A stretch of 64,000 bases of DNA, taken from positions 149,085 to 213,084 of the forward strand of contig CAZCUF010000006.1 in assembly GCA_964502095.1 (NCBI GenBank), read 5' to 3'. The notes beneath the pieces were generated by a model, which was not told the DNA's origin, ran no database searches, and saw nothing but the letters and a program-made list of their open reading frames with translations. Each line of letters begins with the position of its first letter. Position 1 is the stretch's first letter. The position numbers and the translations under genes are program-made. The stretch comes from JACPVF01 sp964502095 (GTDB lineage: Bacteria > Chloroflexota > Anaerolineae > Anaerolineales > Villigracilaceae). Below are positions 61,659 to 64,000 of the stretch, piece after piece.

Positions 61659-61934
61659 ATGATTTCACTCGACATTTTCCCCACAACCGAATTGCGCATG
61701 CCCGAAACGAAGATAGATACAAGCGGGCTCTCCAAACTGTTTGCCGCCGCAGTCGTCAGCCGCCAATTCCGCGATGTGTTGCTTCGCGAACCCGAAGCGG
61801 CGTTGAAGAACGGCTACCTCGGCCAGACCTTTCCGTTGACCGAACAGGAAAAAGGGCTGATCAAGTCCATCCAGGCCAAGTCGCTCACCGATCTCGCACA
61901 ACAGGTCAACCGAGCGCTCAGGCGCGGCCATTAA
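61659..61934 (+). CDS. NHLP/Os1348-like RiPP leader-family protein
   Basis: The 91-residue protein has the helical pattern of nitrile-hydratase-like leader peptides (NHLP clan): FAAAVVSRQFRDVLLREPEA, GYLGQTFPLTEQEKGLI, SLTDLAQQVNRAL. In RiPP pathways such a leader recruits modifying enzymes. Here the C-terminus (RRGH) offers almost no core, so it may act as a stand-alone recognition protein for the repeat peptide 55 bp upstream. The family call is from memory of the pattern. Confidence 0.6.
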   Translation: MISLDIFPTTELRMPETKIDTSGLSKLFAAAVVSRQFRDVLLREPEAALKNGYLGQTFPLTEQEKGLIKSIQAKSLTDLAQQVNRALRRGH

Positions 61935-62067
61935 AATCCGCAAAATCGCATCAGCTTTTTCACCGGACTGATGCTCACCAGGTGACGCGGCGAAAAAGGG
62001 GGGCACGGTAACGAGGGGATTGCCGTGCCCCGCGTCCGCGTTCATAAAGGAAGTTATGGAGTAGTAA

Positions 62068-63579
62068 GTGCATCATTATACGACCGCAGACGAACAGCTA
62101 CAGGCAGTCTTCCGCGCTTTTCCAGATCTACTCTTCGTGCTCGATCACGAGGGCATTATTCTGGATTACAAGGGCGAGGAATTTGCCTTTTCGCGTGTTG
62201 CGTCTGGGAACATTCTGAGCCGCAGAATTCAGGATGTTATGCCGGCTGAAATCATTGGGGATTGGACCAATGCGCTGGAAAAGGTCAGGGAAAGCGATAC
62301 CCTTGTCATTTTTGAATATCCCTTTAATTCGGATCACCGCCAAAATTGGTTTGAAGCTCGGCTCGTGCCAATGCCCAATGGGCAGATTGCGGCTTTTGTA
62401 AGGGATACCACCGCGCATAAACAAAACGAACTGACCATCCGCCGCCAGCTCGACCGACTGGCCGCTCTACGCTCCATTGACTTGGCCATCACTTCCAGTC
62501 TTGACCTAAACTTAACCCTCTCACTGCTGATCACTCAAGTAATGACCCAGCTTGATATCGACGCGGCTTCCATTTTGCTGTTGGACTCAAACACACAAAT
62601 TCTCCGTCATGCGGCAAGTCACGGTTTTCTCACCAAAAATATTCAAAATGCTGAAATGCGTATGGGCGAAGGATATGCCGGCCGCGCCGCCTTAACTCGT
62701 CAGGTAATGCGTGTCAAGAATCTGCCCTCGCGGCACACCGATATTCTGCGCTCGTCCTTTTTCGCGCAGGAAGCTTTTGTGGACTACTATGCAGTCCCAT
62801 TGATCGCAAAGGGCCGTGTGCTTGGCGTACTGGAAATTTTCAACCGCACGCCCATCAAGGCCGAAACAAATTGGGTGGATTTCATGAATACGCTGGCGGG
62901 ACAGGCGGCAATCGCCATAGATAACGCCCTGCTTTTCAATAACTATGAGCAAACCAACGCCGCACTTGTATTGGCTTACGATGCCACGATCGAAGGCTGG
63001 TCCCGGGCATTAGAATTACGCGATCGCGAGACTCAGGGACATACCCAACGCGTAGCCCAGATGACCGTTCAGGTGGCGCGCAGGCTTGGCATCGATGACG
63101 AAAAGCAGATCAGCCAAATAAGGCGCGGGGCGATTCTCCACGATATCGGAAAGATGGCCATCCCCGATCATATCCTCCTGAAACCGGGACCGCTCGATGC
63201 AGAAGAATGGGAAATTATGCGTCGTCACCCCTCCATTGCAGTAGAACTATTATCTCCCATTCCTTATCTCGCACCGGCGCTTGAAATCCCCAAAAGTCAC
63301 CACGAAAAATGGGATGGGACGGGTTATCCCGACAAACTGCGCGGCGAGTACATTCCGCTGTCGGCGCGATTGTTCGCAGTAGTGGATGTTTACGACGCGC
63401 TGACATCCGATCGGCCTTATCGCCGGGCATGGTCTCACGAAGACGCGCTGAGATATATTCGCGAAGAATCGGGCAAGCATTTCGATCCGAAAGCGGTGGA
63501 TGTTTTCTTGAAAACTCTGGAAGACAACCTGTCTCACGCGTTCAAAATAGAAACAGCACAAATCTCCGTTCGAAGATAA
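62068..63579 (+). CDS. PAS-GAF-HD-GYP protein
   Basis: The 503-residue protein has a PAS domain (about 5-115), a GAF domain (about 130-290), and an HD-GYP domain (305-495) with HDIGKMAIPDHILLKPG, HHEKWDGTGYPD and DALTSDRPYR. HD-GYP domains degrade cyclic di-GMP. The start codon is GTG at 62068 with GGAG 7 nt upstream and an in-frame stop just before. It may link light, redox or ligand sensing to cyclic di-GMP levels. Confidence 0.9.
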   Translation: MHHYTTADEQLQAVFRAFPDLLFVLDHEGIILDYKGEEFAFSRVASGNILSRRIQDVMPAEIIGDWTNALEKVRESDTLVIFEYPFNSDHRQNWFEARLVPMPNGQIAAFVRDTTAHKQNELTIRRQLDRLAALRSIDLAITSSLDLNLTLSLLITQVMTQLDIDAASILLLDSNTQILRHAASHGFLTKNIQNAEMRMGEGYAGRAALTRQVMRVKNLPSRHTDILRSSFFAQEAFVDYYAVPLIAKGRVLGVLEIFNRTPIKAETNWVDFMNTLAGQAAIAIDNALLFNNYEQTNAALVLAYDATIEGWSRALELRDRETQGHTQRVAQMTVQVARRLGIDDEKQISQIRRGAILHDIGKMAIPDHILLKPGPLDAEEWEIMRRHPSIAVELLSPIPYLAPALEIPKSHHEKWDGTGYPDKLRGEYIPLSARLFAVVDVYDALTSDRPYRRAWSHEDALRYIREESGKHFDPKAVDVFLKTLEDNLSHAFKIETAQISVRR

Positions 63580-63662
63580 AAAAACAGTCTATTGGGGGAA
63601 ACAGTTGATGCGAAATCCCATATAACAGTTTGGCTAGAGTCTGTATGCAAATTAATGGCATG

Positions 63663-63751
63663 TCACTCCGAACGCAGTGAGGAGTCTTGAGATTTGGTCT
63701 TCCGAAGGTGAAAGCAAAGATTTTTCGTCGCTTCGCTCCTCAAAATGACAA
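63663..63751. repeat. MITE-like dispersed repeat
   Basis: TGTCACTCCGAACGCAGTGA at the left and CTCCTCAAAATGACA at the right are imperfect inverted ends; the centre has TTCCGAAGGTGAAAGCAAAG. Very similar elements are widespread in environmental bacterial genomes. The surrounding 63580-63811 holds no gene. Confidence 0.55.
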
Positions 63752-63784
63752 TAAAAAGGATTGTACATACAGACCCTAAATAAA

Positions 63785-63807
63785 AATCCTCCGAACGGAG
63801 GATATTT
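63785..63807 (-). terminator. Terminator of tRNA-Lys
   Basis: AAATCCTCCG and CGGAGGATATTT form a stem just beyond the tRNA 3' end on the minus strand, with T-rich flank. Confidence 0.75.
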
Positions 63808-63811
63808 AAAG

Positions 63812-63883
63812 TGAGCGCGGAGAGACTCGAACTCTCAACCAATGGCTTAAAAGGCCACTGCTCTGCCATTGAGCTACGCGCCC
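63812..63883 (-). tRNA. trnK: tRNA-Lys (UUU)
   Basis: The minus strand folds into a 72-nt cloverleaf: acceptor GGGCGCG with CGCGCTC, D-arm GCTCAATGGCAGAGC, anticodon stem GTGGC/GCCAT with loop CTTTTAA (anticodon TTT), and T-arm GAGAGTTCGAGTCTCTC. The 3' CCA is not encoded. Confidence 0.93.
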
Positions 63884-63979
63884 CAAGAAGCAAGCGGACT
63901 GCATTCTATCATGCCAGCATGTGAACGTCAACATAAGCAAACGTCCGGGAGTGGCGAAGAATATGTGTAAAATAAGGGG

Positions 63980-64000
63980 ATGAAATGTCCAAAATGTGAG
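63980..64000 (+). CDS. Start of a zinc-ribbon protein, cut by the window edge
   Basis: Seven codons, MKCPKCE, are visible; the CxxC at the N-terminus suggests a zinc ribbon. A TAAAAT box lies about 6 nt upstream, so the mRNA may be leaderless. NrdR-type regulators begin similarly (MxCPxC), but the fragment is too short to decide. Confidence 0.4.

Noticed and set aside
61935..62067. Cyclic di-GMP riboswitch before the HD-GYP gene
   Set aside because: There is a GGGGCACGG/CCGTGCCCC hairpin, but the conserved GEMM core sequence is not found.

Overview
The window looks like a chromosomal segment of a heterotrophic member of the Chloroflexota, most likely class Anaerolineae. This is inferred from gene content: Thr/Pro-rich lipoproteins with SH3-like domains, large GT39-like membrane proteins, PadR plus HAAS membrane proteins, MalT/BTAD giant regulators, LLM oxidoreductases, and dispersed GGTCGAG...CGAGACC repeats. 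No rRNA or other taxonomic marker is present. Several genes carry a TATAAT-like box only 4-12 nt before the start codon and no Shine-Dalgarno sequence, which suggests leaderless transcription.

Layout. 0-5.3 kb: a partial PucC-type MFS gene, a nadK/B-box/recN operon, and a Cas4-like nuclease split over two overlapping membrane-protein genes. 5.3-18.2 kb: mostly core genes (thioesterase, M42 peptidase, LLM oxidoreductase, MazG-like, clpC, msrA, nitrilase, dus, radA, Rrf2 regulator, hutU), with one AT-rich mrr gene inserted. 18.2-32.6 kb: envelope lipoproteins and membrane proteins, a cold-shock gene, a PadR/HAAS cluster with a perfect operator palindrome, a cytochrome P450, a eukaryote-type double-length phosphofructokinase and an AMP nucleosidase.

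32.6-46.8 kb is an accessory island, visibly AT-richer and bounded or punctuated by repeats. It holds an operon of 5mC methyltransferase, double-GHKL ATPase/kinase, receiver-HEPN protein and Vsr nuclease; VapBC; a Fic protein; HigBA; an AbiEii-like nucleotidyltransferase; fragments of DUF559 genes; and a divergent locus in which five unrecognised small genes face a MerR-like regulator, a PocR-domain histidine kinase and a response regulator. The two divergent promoters carry near-identical operators.

46.9-58.1 kb: ettA, a DUF2283/DUF4258 pair lying between the ettA 3' end and a decayed second copy of that end, an ECF sigma/anti-sigma pair, chagasin-like inhibitors, an EcoRV-type restriction-modification pair, hutI, a response regulator and suhB. 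58.1-64 kb: a 1066-residue STAND/TPR/BTAD activator. It is followed by a direct-repeat promoter and a short gene, below the usual ORF length cut-off, encoding four near-identical 11-residue Cys repeats (SPLDVCSGGRR). After these come an NHLP-like leader protein, a PAS-GAF-HD-GYP phosphodiesterase, tRNA-Lys and the start of a zinc-ribbon gene.

The strongest candidates for undescribed biology are the repeat-peptide locus at 58.1-61.9 kb, the methylase/GHKL/receiver-HEPN/Vsr operon at 32.8-37.7 kb, the MerR/kinase/orphan-operon locus at 42.3-46.7 kb and the split membrane Cas4-like nuclease at 4.0-4.8 kb.
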